The notes under the pieces were generated by a model. It was not told where the DNA came from. It searched no databases and saw only the letters and a program-made list of their open reading frames with translations. 64,000 nt of DNA from Maea johnstoni. Its lineage: Eukaryota > Annelida > Polychaeta > Spionida > Magelonidae. The stretch covers positions 12,347,322 to 12,411,321 of the forward strand of contig OZ012691.1 of NCBI GenBank assembly GCA_963942565.1, written 5' to 3'. The translations under genes and the position numbers were made by a program. This document shows, piece by piece, positions 62,726 through 64,000 of the stretch; position 1 is the first letter of the stretch, and every line of letters starts with the position of its first letter.

Positions 62726-63648
62726 TAGGTTTTAGATAAGATTGAGCTGGCATAAAACAATTGATATGTATCTCCCTAAGACTAATATCAATTGTAGAGC
62801 AACTACATTCTAATATGAATAGGTTAAATACCTTTCAGTAGTAAGGTTTCCATTCAGAACTCTGTTTCCAAGCTCAAAACTTGATGTGAAGCAAATTTTG
62901 TTAAAATTTGGTTGTCCCGGACAACTGGGCAATCCATTTTCATGACCCCATATGTTTATACCATATTCAAACTATTTCAGCTATCAAACATGTATCAAAT
63001 TGCACCTTCTGATTTGAAAATATATTTTTTTATCATTTTAAGCTATTATTTGGTTATTTCTGATATAGAGGTAGACGGAAAAGAAAGTCCCATAAAATCA
63101 CGCTCAGACTGAGTTGCTACCATGTTAACTCTATCCAATGTGTTCAACAGATCCAGGGGCAGTTTTTAAATACACTAAACCAATGTTTACATGCACCTTG
63201 GGGTTGTGGCTGAGCTGAGAAAATAAGATTTACTGCAAAAATAGCCGTTTTTTGGTGAATTTCCGGTCAAAAACTGCCGAAAATCTGCCAGGGGTCATTT
63301 GAAGAGTAAAATCATATTTGGTGTTAATCTCCATGGCCATAAGTATATATGTACAACATCTGAAACTTTAGTTATGAAAAATGATTTTTCTATGAAGAAA
63401 TTACAAAAATCACTCGTTTTTGGCCATTTTCGCGTGAAAATGCCCTAAAACGCTCAGTCCAAATGAGTTTATGCAATTTTAACATGCTTCATTAGATGCG
63501 GCTTGTCCAGATCTATAAGGCAGTAACCAAGTAGTAGAGTACTGAGGGGGGTGCTACGGAAACCCTACCTAGCCCACGGACTAATAGTCGATAATCCTAT
63601 ATCCTGTTATCATTGCAATATTTTGCCAATAGTGTCTGGGTTAATCCA
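62726..63648. other. Spacer with no recognised feature
   Basis: AT-rich; no exon, repeat unit or MITE end recognised. Confidence 0.4.
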
Positions 63649-63940
63649 CCCGTTCCCAAATAAAATATTCACAATAGTGCACAGTTGGTCAATTTTACAA
63701 TAAGCAATTGTCCTTTTCTTACAAAGAGTTAGGTTTTCAAAGATCAAATACCTACGCATATGCTGACCTTTTGCTCGTAAATTGTGCATTTCACCACGTA
63801 ATCCTCTGTAGAAAGCTATAAGTCATGTCTTTGCATCAAACTCACAGTTGTCAATGAGGTCAATGACTCCTTAACCATCAGTCTTCATATGATATTATTG
63901 ACCAGCTGTGCACTATTGTGAATATTTTTTTTGGTACGGG
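63649..63940. mobile_element. Short fold-back MITE
   Basis: About 44-bp imperfect inverted ends: AATATTCACAATAGTGCACA at the left and TGTGCACTATTGTGAATATT at the right, extending out to CCCGTTCCC/GGTACGGG. TSD not clear. Confidence 0.75.
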
Positions 63941-64000
63941 CTGTGTCGGTGAACACAGCTTGTAAAAATGAAATAACAACGTTGTACAATTTTACAGTAT

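Overview
The window is animal nuclear DNA, AT-rich and intron-rich, with three conserved housekeeping genes in the first 45 kb and no recognisable gene after that. No rRNA, tRNA, CRISPR array or virus-derived element was recognised. The repeat content (hundreds-of-bp MITEs, tRNA-derived SINEs, long TA arrays) suggests a marine invertebrate, perhaps a lophotrochozoan such as a mollusc. The species is not provable from the sequence.

Genes. FLOT2 (flotillin-2) lies on the minus strand in nine coding exons from 11265 down to 144 (424 aa). PPP4C (protein phosphatase 4 catalytic subunit) lies on the plus strand in eight coding exons, 22642-31422 (307 aa). EMG1/NEP1 (18S rRNA pseudouridine N1-methyltransferase) lies on the plus strand in five coding exons, 35967-45125 (229 aa). 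All reading frames close with GT-AG junctions and consistent phases. FLOT2 and PPP4C are divergent, with a perfect CRE at 11574. EMG1 follows PPP4C in tandem, with an E-box and two CTCF-like motifs just before its ATG. The three genes do not form one pathway: FLOT2 acts in membrane microdomains, PPP4C in DNA-damage and splicing-linked dephosphorylation, and EMG1 in ribosome assembly.

Mobile DNA. Introns and spacers are packed with non-autonomous DNA transposons whose ends and target duplications can be read directly. Working names used below: hAT-A (CAGGGTCTTAGCC ends, 8-bp TSD, over ten copies); hAT-B (related ends, CTGTCC/GGACAG interior); hAT-C (CAGGGTCTGACAC ends); hAT-D (CAGGGCTCGAAATTA ends); hAT-F (TAGGGCTGCATACC ends); hAT-G (CAGGGGCTTAGCCG ends); hAT-493 (TAGTGTTYG ends); pB-1 and pB-2 (piggyBac-like, TTAA target, CCCTT or CCCATTC ends). 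There are also Harbinger-like and Tigger-like MITEs and a 3.6-kb element with subterminal repeats at 15601-19201. Several are nested up to three deep, which gives a relative chronology.

The most unusual host-side feature is repeated tandem duplication across exon-intron junctions. Copies of the first or last few exon bases plus the splice site occur beside PPP4C exons 4 and 5, EMG1 exon 4 and FLOT2 exon 4, creating decoy splice sites.

The right third (46.7-64 kb) holds tandem arrays (41, ~183 and ~577 bp units), long inverted repeats (98-bp and ~250-bp arms), a ~0.85-kb segmental duplication, a 427-bp TA array, SINEs and MITEs. No supportable coding exon was found there.
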